Positions 10,164 to 22,470 of a stretch of 64,000 nucleotides of DNA are shown piece by piece (the stretch's first letter is position 1; each line of letters starts with the position of its first letter). Source of the stretch: Rosa chinensis (taxonomy: Eukaryota > Streptophyta > Magnoliopsida > Rosales > Rosaceae); contig NC_037091.1 in the NCBI RefSeq assembly GCF_002994745.2, positions 27,906,289 to 27,970,288 on the forward strand, read 5' to 3'. A program made the position numbers and the translations under genes. Under the pieces are notes generated by a model, which was not told the DNA's origin, made no database searches, and saw nothing but the letters and a program-made list of their open reading frames with translations.

Positions 10164-11090
10164 TACCTATCTCATTCACCCTTCGAGTTGTGAGACCTAC
10201 ACCTTCATACTGTTGGGCATTCTTGGCTCGATTCTCAATCATGGCTCGCCCTTCAGCTGGTGACTTATCCACAAAAGCTCCTCCAGCTGCAGCATCTAAC
10301 ATGTCACGTTCCAGAGGTAGGAGACCTTCATAGAAGCAAGTAAGCAAGGTTTCTTCCTTCATTTGATGTTGAGGACATTGAGCAATCAAGGACTGAAACC
10401 TCTCATAATAAGCGAAATATGATTCATCATGAGCTTGTTTTATTCCACTTATCTTCTTCCTGAGTGTAATGATCTTGGAAGCTGGGAAGTATTTCTCGAG
10501 GAAGGCCTTCATCATAGTTTCCCAAGATGTGATGCGCCCAGAAGGAATCTCATATAGCCAATCTTTGGCACGGTCAGCTAGAGAGAAGGGGAATGCCTTC
10601 ATCTTCAGGATATTCTCATCTGCTCCTTGTGGTAACATGTTGATACACACAGACTGGAATTCTCGAAGATGCTTGTTGGCGTCCTCCATATTAAGACCAT
10701 GGAACATAGGGAGCCTATGGAGTAATCCACTCTTCAACTCAAAATCTGCAGACTTCCCTGCAGCAGGGGCAGGATACACAATACTTGTGGGCAGTCCTCC
10801 TTCAACCACAGACGAAGAGAGTTTTCTAATAGAAGCCATCTTAACGTTCTCTTCTTCTTCAGGGGGTGGTGAACGAGGAGGTGTAGTCTGAGGTGAAGGT
10901 GAGTTAGACGAAACACTAGCTGATGCGAATTCCTCATAAGGAAAAATCCTCTTCCCTTGCTCGTTAAATATGTAGAGTCCTTAAATGTCGAAGAAGAGGG
11001 TTTTCTATACTCAAGTTGTGGAGGATTCTTCAAACGAGCGAGTCTCTCTTCAATTTCTCGTTTAGTAGGGAGTTTAGAAGACTCGGTCAT
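10164..11090 (-). pseudogene. gag: gag N-terminal part of element D', frameshifted and cut by element A
   Basis: This minus-strand segment holds the start and capsid region of the gag whose C-terminus is at 1-354. The protein begins MTESSKLPTKREIEERLARL, parallel to MTEPFRPSTLKEIEARLARL of the gag at 60635. It continues with a retrotransposon-Gag domain (FHGLNMEDANKHLREF, then KYFPASKI and CFYEGLLPLERDMLDAAAGG). The frame shifts near 10979: the first frame reads about 36 codons and then the Gag sequence continues in another frame, so at least one small indel inactivates it. Element A then removes continuity at 10163. It is a dead gene and the oldest datable layer on the left side of the window. 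Confidence 0.85.
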
Positions 11091-12392
11091 TCACGGAATC
11101 CTGAATATCATTAAAGTTAAAGAAATTAGTAAATTGTATAGCAAAGTAAATACAAGTTAATGATTTATACAAAAATGTCACTATTCACAAATTACTATTC
11201 ACGATTTTTACAAGTATAAAGAGAAGTATAATGTACAAAATTTCCACACAATAAAATGTCACATATATATACAAATTTTAGTTAGTGTGTGACATTGTTA
11301 ATAAAAGTTTAAATCCCATTATAAGCTCTTAACCAAGGTTTAGACGTGCGGCCCAAGGGCTCAATCCTTAATACGAGTCGCCCTTCTCAATCTTTTGGTA
11401 ACTCTTTTCACACAGAGCCAGGTAGCAGAGGAATGATTTTGGCGGAGCTCAGCTCACTTGTTTAGCAGGGGACGAGACCCTTTGCTAGCACTTCTCATAT
11501 CCAATCAACCTAGACACCCTATGCTACTAAGGTGCGCCACATGAGAGAGAAGGGTGCAAGACTAATGTTAAAGACAAAGTCCTTCACCTATTCCATTATG
11601 GTCAAAAACTTATAATAAAATTTATACTCTCATAAACCATGTTTTTCACTATTCACGAAAATTATATATAATTATTTCTTTTCTTTTCTTTTATTTACAA
11701 TTATTTCAACACTTAGGTACGGGAACAGGGAGTCTCGATGTGCAATGGGACTGAAACAGCTACCCTTTTCAAGACTATGTTTAATCCAATATACCTTAGT
11801 ACATCACAACATTTTCTTTTGTTATAAATATCATTGATATCAAATTAAATTCCAAGTGGTAAATCAAGTGGACGTGCGGCCCAAGTATAGTTGTCTAGAC
11901 ACAAAGTCCCTCCTACATCCTTTGGGCAACCTTACTGAAATGGCCAGGTAGGGGAGGGCGAACACAAGAGGCAGAATCCATTTTGGCATGAGCTACTCCC
12001 ACAATGTGGTTTAGGCCCATTTGTAAGCACTTCTGGATCCAAACCCGTCATGGACGTTGTCCCCTTCCTAGACACCATCCCACATAGGCTATACTTACTT
12101 AGATGAAAAAGGTCCTAGGTGTGAAGATAGTTCAATGAATGTTAATAAAGACCGCCCTCAACCTTAAGGGACCTAAACTAGGTACCAATAATGGGTTTAG
12201 GTCAATATTAATAAACACGACTTCACCTACTCCTCTTTAATTTACAACTCACAATAAAACTCGTATTCAATAATATTGATAACAACCTAAGTATTTTACT
12301 AAATTTTCGAACACAATATGAACAAATATATAATATTTACGAAATCAACAATATATCCAACAATTATTCACACTTCAACAAGTGATTTTTCA
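11091..12392 (-). other. 5' leader of element D' (two leader modules)
   Basis: This is untranslated sequence between the PBS and gag of D', with no credible ORF. It holds two diverged copies of a leader module, about 11340-11560 and 11700-12240. Each has the order gtgcggcccaag, gg(t/c)aac, gccaggtag, attttggc, agcacttct. The second copy closely matches the leaders of elements B and C. Several CACTATTCAC-type short repeats lie near 11180-11210. Confidence 0.7.
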
Positions 12393-12411
12393 ATCCCCGG
12401 CAACAGCGCCA
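12393..12411 (-). other. Primer-binding site of D' (tRNA-Asp), one mismatch
   Basis: The minus strand reads as the complement of the 3' end of plant tRNA-Asp, the same site as in elements A, B and C. One base differs at 12405 (caaCAgcgcc where the others have caaCGgcgcc). It sits five bases from the LTR remnant at 12417. Confidence 0.85.
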
Positions 12412-12416
12412 AAAAT

Positions 12417-12560
12417 TGATACGTCAAAGCAAGCATATAATTTAACCCTAGAAATATCATTAGTAGTATAAGCAAATAGGGATCGTTCTATTCCGGGGAT
12501 TGAGGGTACACCTATCAATGTAAGACAATTTAAACAATTAAAATAAAAACAAAGTATCAT
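12417..12560 (-). repeat. Truncated LTR end of D'
   Basis: Only the last ~145 bp of the D' 5' LTR survive. They begin with TGATACGTC on the plus strand and include the conserved block rich in GTTCTATTCCGGGGATTGAG. The match to the other LTRs stops at a poly-A/AAG stretch (12561-12580), after which sequence homologous to the A-family 3' internal region begins in the opposite sense. The junction looks like a deletion or illegitimate join, not a clean insertion. Confidence 0.75.
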
Positions 12561-14983
12561 AAAAAAAAAAGAAAAAAAAACTCTTGGGAAGTTGTTTAAG
12601 TGTGGTTTTGGACTTTCAAATTTGTAGAAGGCTCAAAGTTGAAAATTAGGCCTTTGTCCATTTCCAAGTTGGTTAGAGTGAAGGTTGGGCCTAAAACAAT
12701 GATAATTGGCCTACAAAAATGGTGACATAAGGTGGTCCATATATGCTCTGCTAGGTCCTTAGGATTTTTGTATCCTTAATCTTCATTTCGAAAACCTTAG
12801 CTTAGCCCCATTACAACCTGTTTTAAGTGCTTACTTGATCCTTGAGATGGGTAGCCTTTGGTTAGTGGAGTCAGTTATGCAGTCGAGCTTATGGTTTAGG
12901 TCCATTTGTGCACTTGGTCATTTCATGAGGTCTTTAAAAATTCTTCATAAAATGCGTTTATTGATGAAATATGCAAGCTGTTTGTTGCCTTACAATTTAT
13001 TCTCTTGCATATACTTGAGTGTGAAGCTTTTAAGCATTGCCATTTCTGAGAGAAAAATCGAGAGTATGCCTTGTGAGTTTGGATTGGACTTGTTCGAAAC
13101 GTGCTATCATTCACTGTATAACTTAAGTTCTCCACATCTTACTTAGTCATATGAGTGTCACATGTTTATTAACCATGGAATTATCTATACGATTTTGATT
13201 AAGTGTTTAACGTGAAAGCCATGAGTTTGGAGTCTCTGAGACAACAGTTAGGAGCAATAGAGTCATTTACTTGCTTTTCGTTGAGTCTTTGTTTTGTTTT
13301 GTATTTTTGTTTTGCTAAGGGACTAGCAAAAGCTAAATGTGGGGTAGTTGATAGGAGTAAAAAAGTGTGACGATATTATTGAATATGTGCCCCATTTTAG
13401 CCTTGTTTCTCCCTTAAGTTTCTTGTTTTGAGTCATCGAGTCATTTTAAGAGTCTTGTAGAGTGTTTGGCGTGAAATAGGCAGAAAACGCAAAATTCTTG
13501 AAGAATCCTAGCTGGATCAGGATTCCTCACCGTCATGCTAATCTGTCGGCCTTTAGATAGAATTTATGGGAGTATTTTTTTGAAATTAAATTGTTTTAAT
13601 TTCTTTTATTTTCTCTAAAAGAATTTAATTTTGTGCCCTTTATTAAATCGGGTTGACCAAGCAATGAAGAAGGGAAATAAAGAGAAAGATGTTTTCAGTT
13701 GTAGAATAAAGGAGAAAGATGTTTCAGCTTGGAAATTAAAGGAATTGCCCCATTATGAGAGGAGTTAAGGCCTTAAAGGAGATGTTTCAGTTGGAAAATT
13801 AAAAGAATTATGATGCAATCCCATCCGTCCAATGATGAAGGGTATGATCGACAAAAGCCAACCAATGCTCCCCTATAAATAGGCAACGTCCAGAACAGAA
13901 ATGGCATCACTTCCTGGCCAAAAACTTTTCCGAGACTCTGCCCAATTCAATCTTTAAACTTCCATCACCTACAAGACCGTAACACCATTCATCCATCAAT
14001 CTACGAAGCTCTAAGGCGCTGAGTCAAGGAAGCTCCACCACCATAGAAGAGACGAGTTCATCACCTTGTTGCCAAGCCGCTGAGGAAAGCTTCAAAGTGT
14101 AACTATGACTCTACTTATAATTTTTGTTTCGGTTTTGTGTGTTTGGATTTGCGAGTTGTGTAATTGGAGATATGAAATTTTCAGAATATTTTTATTAATA
14201 TTTTTGAGATTTTCAGTTTATTATTGAGTTAATTTCGAGAATTCTTTTATGATGCATGTTACAATCTTGTGCCCTTTTACGTGTTTAGGTAATTTTCAGA
14301 GTTAGGTTCATAAGTTTCATGCTAGAATAACGGTGAGAGTTCTTGTTTGTTTGCTTAATTTGCCAAGAGTAATTGTTATTTGTTAAGACGCTGAGTTAAA
14401 CAAGTAGTAATTAGTTCTAACGAGTAGTAAAAATCATGCTTTAATGATTAAACGATTCTGGAAATTATGTGTTAAATTCTATGTCTAATGGTTAATTTGC
14501 ACGTGTGAGTTGATTCGAGGGTTAGATAATACTACTAGTTAAGAGAATTACGCTGAGTGTTTTAAAAAATTAGTAGTATTAGGCTTGGTAAGGACTTTTC
14601 CGATCCAAGCCTACATTAGAACGAATCAGATAAATGGATTGATCCGCTGAGGCTTTTCATTTGGGCTCTTATCTAGGCATTTAAGATGGGCACGTTTTTG
14701 TAGCATGTTGAAATGAATATTCTGTTTTTACACTTAGTAATTTCCGAGTGGTATTGGTCTAGGTTAGGGAAGTCGATCATTGTATATAATTTTATTTGTT
14801 TTGTTTTTATTTTAAGTAGATTAGGAACCAAATTTCAAAACCCCCCATTTTATTCTTTTATTTGTTAATTGACCTTTTTGTGTAGGTGTACCCTACAATC
14901 CCCGGACTGAACGATCCCTGCTTATCTTATACTGACAACTACATTTTGCAGGGTTAAATTGTGAGGCTATTCCAGCTGCATCA
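12561..14983 (+). mobile_element. 5'-truncated A-like element (3' internal region + LTR)
   Basis: From ~12581 the sequence follows element A's 3' non-coding region from about 7690 on. It keeps the PPT hairpin (13310-13331) and a tract, then an LTR at 13349-14983 (TGATAGGAGT to GCATCA, 1635 bp) with CCAAT/TATA at 13862-13881. Everything upstream (5' LTR, PBS, gag) is missing, and no target duplication can be seen. The LTR differs from A's by indels and many substitutions, so it is an older copy. Confidence 0.85.
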
Positions 14984-17536
14984 ACCCAATTTGGGGGTTG
15001 CCAGCAGCACTTGGATCCCACGCTCCGCCACAAGTGGCGGTACATCTCGCCAGTTTTTGGGGTTCTGTTTTCATAGTTGTCTCCCACTCGTCGATACAAG
15101 CATGTTGATATATTGTGGGTCATGTTGTGATCATTTGAAGCATGTTGGATTTACGTAGTTTCGATTTTCTTATTTTACGATCCATAAGAATCCGACTGTT
15201 AGATCGTCGTATAATTTTGATAAAATGATCCTACAAGTGTTCTGGAGACCTTGAGAGGTCTCAGAGATAGTATTGTCTTGGTGACGAAATCTTCAGTTTT
15301 TAGTTCAAATGCTCGGTTCGAACCGTAACCGCTTTCATTTTAAATCGTGTGCTAAGTTGAGACCTTATTTTTACTTTATCTCGGCTGTAAGAGAAGATGC
15401 AGCGGGATTTTGAGGTGAGTAAATCTCACGGGGTTCATTTATGAATGGAGTTACTCTAGTATTTGCAATTATTTATTACATTGTGAAATCGTTTTTGGAA
15501 ATAAATATTTTTTTTAAATTATATGAACTTGATCGTCAACGGTTCATAGGTAAGTAAAATGAAGTTTTATTATAGAAATGATTTTTCACGGGTTTTGTAT
15601 TTGTGAACTATAGTTGGTATTAGTAGCATTCCTGAGAGAGTGACTACATGTGTGTGTGTGTATTTACGTGGAATATATATTTTGGTGCAGTTGTGTAATG
15701 AGGTGGAATTAACATGTTGTGTGAGTTCGATGTTGCTATTGTTGTGATTTAATTTTCTAATGAAATGATGAATTTTGGTTCTTTTGAATGGAAACAATTA
15801 TATTACTGACGTTTCGTAATTGAGAGTTTACTTGTCAATTTGTGCTAGTGGTTAAAGGGGTGAAAACAATATTTTAAAATTGATTTCTATATTGTTTTTG
15901 AGATCAGAGTTGAGCTTTGAAAACAATATTTGTTGCAGTCAATTATATTGTTTTTGAAAGTGTTGAGGTTGTGTAACATTTTGAGTCTTGAGTTATTTTT
16001 TAAATGTTTTGGTCTTTGTACCAAGGATCTTTGTACCGAGGGTCACAGCAGTGACCAAGGGTGGGTTATTAGAACCATGCCCTTGAGTACATGTTTTTAA
16101 AAGAGAGTTTGGGGTGTATTCTTTCTTTTAATTGTCCAAGGAGGGACTTGATTTCTTATTTAAATTGTGAGTTACATTAATATGATTTTGTCACTCTAGT
16201 GACGCATGTTATCCTTAAGAGATAAGGATGTCGAGTTTGAAAATGAACCATTTTATGTGTTCTATTAGCTGAGTTTAAAGATGATTAAATGGCTTCAGCG
16301 TGAGTTGTTTGTTTTCCTCATTTATTTTCCTTTTTCATTTCTATTGTTTGAATTTAATGTAATCTCCTGAACAAAACTATATGTAGGGATTACTACGATT
16401 TCTATTGTTTGATTTTAATGTAATCTCCTAAACTAAAATATATGCAGGATTTGTTATGATTTGAATTGTGGGATTTTAGGTGATCTCTTGAACTAATTTT
16501 CTATGCAGAGATTACTAATTTTTATCTAGTATGATTGTAAGTTCGATTGTGTTTTATGGAGTAAAATGTTTACCTCATGAGTTGAGAAATTATAAGCATG
16601 TGTTGTTTGAGTAATTTTATTTGAATTTACTCATACGAGCTTAAAAGCTTACCGGGTTTGTTGTTTCAACCTGGTACACTATTCCACAGTGTAGAGATTT
16701 TTCATGCAGGTCAGGGTAACCAGGTTTGAGGCTGCAACTTGTTGTTGCAGCAGTACTAGGTTTAGAACCTATTTTGTTTATTTTATTGGTTAAATACTGC
16801 TTACTCCCTATACTTATAGGGTTTCATCGTTTCAGTCCCTGACCTTTGAATTTCACCTCAAAAGTCCTTGAACTCCCAATTTCCTCCCAATTGGTCCCTA
16901 CCATCAAGCATCCGTTAAAAACTCCGTTATCTTCCCCTAAAAAGTCTATTATACCCTCATTTACTTTAAAAAATATATATATTTCTCTTCCTCTCTTTTT
17001 TATTTTTTTTTTCTTTTTACCTCTTTTTCTTCCGGCTCTTTCGCCTCCTTCTGGTCATCTCCTCATCAAGATGGTTCCAATCCATAGACCTTCAAGAGGT
17101 GAAATGAAAAACAGAAATAAAACAGAGAAAAAATAAATTAAAAAAAAAAGAGTAAGTGAGGGAAAAATAGACATTTTCGGCAACTTTAACAGAAAATTTT
17201 GACGGTAGGGACCAATTGGGAGGAAATTGAGAGTTCAGGGACTTTTTAGGTGAAATTCGAAGGTCAAGGACTGAAACGATGAAACCCTATAAATATAAGG
17301 AGTAAATATTATGCTCCTAGTGAGCGTTACATTTACTTTGATGCTTTCGAGTTTATGTAAATACGTGGTGATGTAATATATGATTTTAGAGAATGAGTCG
17401 GTATTGACATTTGTGAGCTCAGTTGTTTTATAGCTTAGATTAAATTGAAAAAAAATTCATGTGTTTTTCTGAGCGAATGATTGAGTTATTGCGTTTCGGA
17501 TTTTGAATTTCTTTATTCAAAGTTCGGGGGGTGACA
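14984..17536 (+). mobile_element. Element K: 3' part of an unclassified LTR (J/G/K family)
   Basis: This is non-coding sequence ending GGGGGGTGACA at 17536. It shares order and motifs with J (sense, 39400-43172) and with G (antisense): the tgttagatcgtcgtataat block near 15200, gaggtgagtaaatctcac near 15410, a ~60-bp minisatellite near 16340-16520, aagcttaccgggtttgttg near 16645, and the terminal gcgtttcggattttgaatt. The 5' part is missing at the 14983/14984 junction. It looks like a long LTR of a family I cannot place. A foldback insert lies inside. Confidence 0.65.
16790..17311. mobile_element. Foldback MITE-like element inside K
   Basis: The two ends are long imperfect inverted repeats of roughly 150 bp. 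The left carries tatagggtttcatcgtttca, ctgacctttgaatttcacc and caattggtccctacc; the right carries the reverse complements in mirror order. The centre is AT- and pyrimidine-rich with no transposase. Both borders show TTA, so a 3-bp TTA duplication of the PIF/Harbinger type is possible, but the outermost bases do not pair well and the family is uncertain. Confidence 0.65.
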
Positions 17537-18115
17537 AATGGCAACAACCGTAAAAGGGATTCTCGGGATACTCCATACGTGAAACACCCCCCTCAACCAA
17601 GTATGAGGTATTCACAGCAATCACTGCTTCCTATAAAGAAATATGGAACTATTTCTGGTGACTTCTCCGTGTACATCAAGCAGAATGCTTTACCAACCGG
17701 CGAGTACCAATATGACTCCGGGACCCTATCAAGGAAAACACACAATGTCAGAGATATAAACCGTAGCAGATGGTTTACGCCTCTCCGATGTTGAAGTCAG
17801 GTTCTATTGCTAATATGACAGAATAACGATAATGAAGGAGAAGTTATTACCCCTTTGAAGGTAATTGAGTTTGAATTATACCTCATCATGGGAAAGGTAT
17901 TTCCCATTTCTTCGATGTGGGATGCATTTCATCCCTTTGCAGTTATAACAGGTTCTGGTGTGTATCTTGGGGAGCTCTACCGGGCAGGTTCTTGGCCTTT
18001 GTTTGGAACAGTCGGACATGTTCTTGGCCTAGTTTCCTACCCCAAGCGCAGTATCTCATCACTGCCTTGAAGCTAGATGTGCTTTGTATTTTGCCCACGA
18101 GGCTTTCTAATATCT
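17537..18115 (+). pseudogene. LINE (L1-type) fragment 1: linker and start of ORF2 endonuclease
   Basis: The sequence has protein-like stretches in several frames. The last ~130 bp read WNSRTCSWP, then ALKLDVLC and TRLSNI, resembling the start of plant L1 ORF2 endonuclease (WNCRGLG, then LxPDxLxLxET). The 5' part (17537-17800) encodes a basic, Pro/Ser-rich stretch of ~85 codons which could be the end of ORF1; that is only a guess. The fragment is cut at 18115 by LTR H and resumes at 35542. The TATCT duplication (18111-18115, 35537-35541) joins them. Confidence 0.6.
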
Positions 18116-20148
18116 TGATAGGAGCATTTCAATGCGACATTTTAATAGTTAACTCCTCATATTTTTCTTACTTAATCATTTTAACTTAGTTTCTATTTTC
18201 TAGGTACATTGGAGCAGATGAAGAAGAAATGAGCTTAAAGGAGCATGAGAAGCAACGTAGACGTTGGAAATGACAAAGGCAAGGCACAAAGGATGTAGAA
18301 ATGAAGAAATGAAGTATTCCTGGTCCAACTAGGAAAAGAATCCCAGTCAAAGTAGGAATCCTGAGTCAACTAGAAAACATGCTCGGAGAAATGAAGAAAA
18401 TGGCAAAAAATGCAGACTCCTAGTTGGAATAGAAAACCTACTCCTGCCAGGAAAATGAATCCTAATGACATAAGGAGTCTTAATTGAACTAGAAAAACAA
18501 AAGAAGATTCTGGAAGGTTCAAGACCATTTCATGTGAAGAGTTCTTATTTGACTAGGAGTCTTAAAGACATGAGGAGTCTTGATGAGACTAGGAAACCTG
18601 AGAGCACTAGGAGATCATGTGGCATCAAGATGATCGACTCAAGAAATCTCAAGATTATTCTAGAATACTTGGGAATTTTTGGCAAATAAAGAAACCTAAA
18701 TGTTCTGGGTTACTTGGAAGTAAAAGAAGGAATTTTGGATGGATAAATATCGTTTTGCCGTGAAAGTATAAAGAAAAATCTTGAAGATGACGTCTTGGAG
18801 TTATCTAGGAGAGTTTTAAGGGATTACAACATTCAGGAATGATGAAATCAAGTCCAAATGCATTCCTTGTTGCTCACTCTCTTATTTGGCCAAAACCAAA
18901 AGATAAAAATAAGAAAATACATGTATAAATTCAGAAAATATATCTTCTCCAAGAATCATAGCTCAAATTTGGAGACTTCTCATTGGTTGGATGACACAAG
19001 AATGCTGACATGAATTTATCTGATTGGTTTAAGCTGTGTGGATCAATTAGATAATTCTTATAAATTAAAAGAATGATCCAGAAGACTTGGAGACCAAGGT
19101 TGCCGTCCCCTATATATAGATGCATCCTTGGGACATTTTGATCACCAATTTTTTCAATATTTTCACACACCAAAAGTTATGTTCCTTTCTCTAGTCTTCA
19201 GAGTTCTGCATCTTCAAGCAAAGAGGAGGAGGAGAAGGAGCCATGAGCAACCCTAACTGCATTATCCACCTTGTGCCATAGCCATTGAAGCCTTACTTTC
19301 AAGTTCTTCAAGTGTTCATCATTCATTCCTTCACTGTGTAATTCAATCTTTTTTCTTGTAACTCTTTAATTTTTCTTTGTTTGAGCTCGTGAACTATGAT
19401 TTCTAGTTAACATATAACGTTAAGGGCAAAGTTTAAAGCCCGTCTGTATATTTAAATAAAAGTTGTGATTTCTTTATAGTTGGTTCCTATGTTACTTCTG
19501 TGAGATTGTTTAATTGATTTTGGATTACATAAAACTTTTATATGTATGTATTCTTTGGTGGCCAACTTAGGATATATGCATGTAATTAGAGCTAGATTTA
19601 GGTAAAAAAAATTTACCTAATAGTTTTGTGAATATATTTCATACGTAGTAAAGGCTTTGGACAAAAGTCGAAATCAATTAAGGAGGATTGCAAATAGATA
19701 AGCTTTCTTAATTATACTAGATTGTGCACTTTGGTTGGGATCATTTCTTTATTCTTCATGTGTCACGCCCCTGATTTTACACACATGAAAATCGATATAT
19801 ATAATCCCATAATTATACATGCGTGAATGTTCAGTCATCAATACAAATACCTGGAACATCCGAGTTAATATACACTCGCTCCATAGAGTCATATATTACA
19901 CAAATTTACGAATTAAGTTGCCATCACAAAATAAAGCGTAAATGCTCCTCAGAGCTTACTACATAGCGGAAGTCATAACAATGACAAAGCCAACAAAATT
20001 TGCTTCCTACCCGTTCAACTGCCTGTAGCTACCTCAGCTTCAACCACGATTTTCTTGACCTGTAGGATTAACCCCTACACCAAAAGAATGGTGCACCGGG
20101 TTTCCACACAACAAAACCCTGTAAGCTTATGAAAGCTCGTATGAGTAA

Positions 20149-22470
20149 TGATAGGAGCATTTTAATGCGACGTTTTACTTGCTTTTCCCTGCATTTTCTG
20201 CGTTATTTCCTTAATAAAACCCTGTTTAGGAAAGTTTCCATTCTTTGATTGGGAAAGTTCCTATTTGTAGAAAGTTTCTATTTTTGTAGTTTTTATTTAT
20301 CATTTTTAGTAAGTTTCCATTTTTAGTAGTTTCTATTTTTCAGTTTTAGAAAGTTTCCCACTTTTCATTTTAGGAAAGTTTCTATTTTTCTTACTAGTTT
20401 CTATTTTCAGGTCCTTGTCACAAATGAGCTGAAACGAGCTCACAAATGGAGAGAGAAGCTAGCCAACGTTGGAGGGAGACAAGATGAAGTACAAAGGGAA
20501 GCACAAATGAGCAGAAATGAAGAAAAGAAGTTTTCCTGGTCCAACCAGGAAACCCTGTCCAGAAAAGGAAAGCTTGCCAAAACAAGACTCTTGAGCCAAC
20601 CATGAATGGAGATCGAATTAATGAAGTGACATGGCATGAGAGAAGCTTCTTGAAGACTCTAGATGATGACATGGCATAAAGGTGGCACATGGAGGCCCAA
20701 GAACTCTCAAGAATGAAGTGGATTTTCGGCAAATGGATCAAAGGCCCATTAAGCCCATGCAAGTAGGGTTTATGACGCATGAATAAACCCTAGGGGAGAA
20801 TTTGCCGTCCAAAGCAAGAGAGAAACAAGGAAGTTGGCGTTAAAAATCAGAAAATAAGAAGAGATTTTCTAGGGAGATTTTCTAGGGCTATTTTTATGGA
20901 AAGAAAATACTTGGAGATAAACCCTAGAGATATTATTGCCGTGGAATTCCAAGAGGAAAAGAAGGAATTGCCGTGAATTAAAGAAGAAACCCTAGAGAAT
21001 TCGGCAAGGAGAGATTCAAGGGAGAAATAAAAGGAAAGAGAAAAAGGTGGAGACCAAGAAAAGCTCAAAAGAAGTCTAGATACATTCCTATATTCCCTAA
21101 AGGAATTTTGGCCGAATTTAAAGTATAAAATCAGAATATTATCAAGGGAATTTCGGCCAAGATTGTTAGGGAATTAAATGGAATTTTGTGATTGGTTGAA
21201 CCACCTCATAGGGCTTATTTGGCAAGATATTATTGGAGGAAATTATGTGGAATTTTCAGATTAATTCCATAAGGTTTACACGGCTTGGAGAGCAAGTTGG
21301 CCGTCCCCTATATAACCTCCCCTCTTCTCAACGTTTTGGAGTTCCAAGTTCCATTCTTTACGTTTACACTTTGAGAAAATAATTCAGAAAACTCTTTAGA
21401 CTAGCCGTGCTCCTCTCCATCCTCTAGGGCAACCACGAAGTGCAAGCAAGGCCAAGGAAGAAGAAGACAAGCCGTGCACACCATCCACCCTCCACCTTGA
21501 AGATTGCTTTCGAAATTCAAGAGACCACATCATCACTTCATTCATCTCATCTTCATCACGGTGTAATCCGATTCTCCTTGTACCTTTGCTTTGTATTTTC
21601 GTTGGTTTTGCCTTAGTTGACACATATGTATGAACAAGTATTGTTTTCTGAAATTTTATGATGAATTGTTAATTTTCAGATTCATATATTGCGATTTATG
21701 GTTGCTTTTGTGTGAGTGTTTGATTAAATTTGCATGATAGATAACTTTTGTATTTTAATCTTATGTGGTTGCAAACACTTAGGGTTTTGATATAATTGGT
21801 GCTACGAATTTAAGAACATGAATCAACTTTTTGGTTTTGTGTTCTTGGATCGATAAGTAGTAAAGGTTTTGTACAAAAACCGAATTTAATCAAAGAAGAT
21901 TGCAATTAGGTGGACTTTTTCATACTAAGTTGCACATTTGAGTTGATAGCCTTTCTAGGTGCTTAATGCGTTAAACATGACATGATTGACTAGCTTTCTA
22001 GGGTTTGATTGCATGTTTGATAGGATTAATCTAGGTGCTTTCGCTTAGGTTAATTAGCATTGAAAGTAAAATATGGGAAATTGTTTGCTTTTGAACGTTT
22101 CACATGATCAACTCCTCTTGCATGACTATGATGAACAATGATGAACTTGAATCAATTTTAATCATGAGTTTCGACTTTGATCTTTGTTCTTACATTCCAT
22201 TTATATTTTTATGTTTTTGCGTTTTTAATTATTTAGTTAGCTTTTATTTTCGAAAATAGAAAACCAAAATCAAAAATCCCCCCTTTTTCGTAAATATGTA
22301 TATATTTTGTTTTATTTTTGTAAATATTATACTTTGTTTTAATTTTAATTGTTTAATTGTTTGACAATGACAGGTGTACCCTCAATCCCCGGAATAGAAC
22401 GATCCCTACTTACTTTATACTACTAATGACATTTCAGGGTTAAATTGGTCGCTCAACAAAAGCGACATCA
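20149..22470 (+). repeat. LTR 1 of element B
   Basis: TGATAGGAGCATTTTAATGC to GCGACATCA, 2322 bp. A TATA box (CTATATAA, 21308-21315) marks the promoter. The terminal block has the PBS-complementary TCAATCCCCGG at 22382-22392 and the hairpin GTCGCT-CAACAAA-AGCGAC at 22448-22466. Small repeated ORFs of 65-120 codons recur in every copy and are not coding. Confidence 0.93.

Noticed and set aside
10457..10891. Plus-strand ORF over the D' gag, and the similar one at 59992-60492
   Set aside because: Both are antisense shadows of gag with no domain of their own.
20418..21623. Small ORFs of 65-120 codons (for example the one starting MSTKAKPTKIQ) that recur in every B and C LTR copy
   Set aside because: They recur because the LTR recurs. 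They overlap each other and the promoter, show no domain, and one of them spans the LTR region downstream of the TATA box on the opposite strand.
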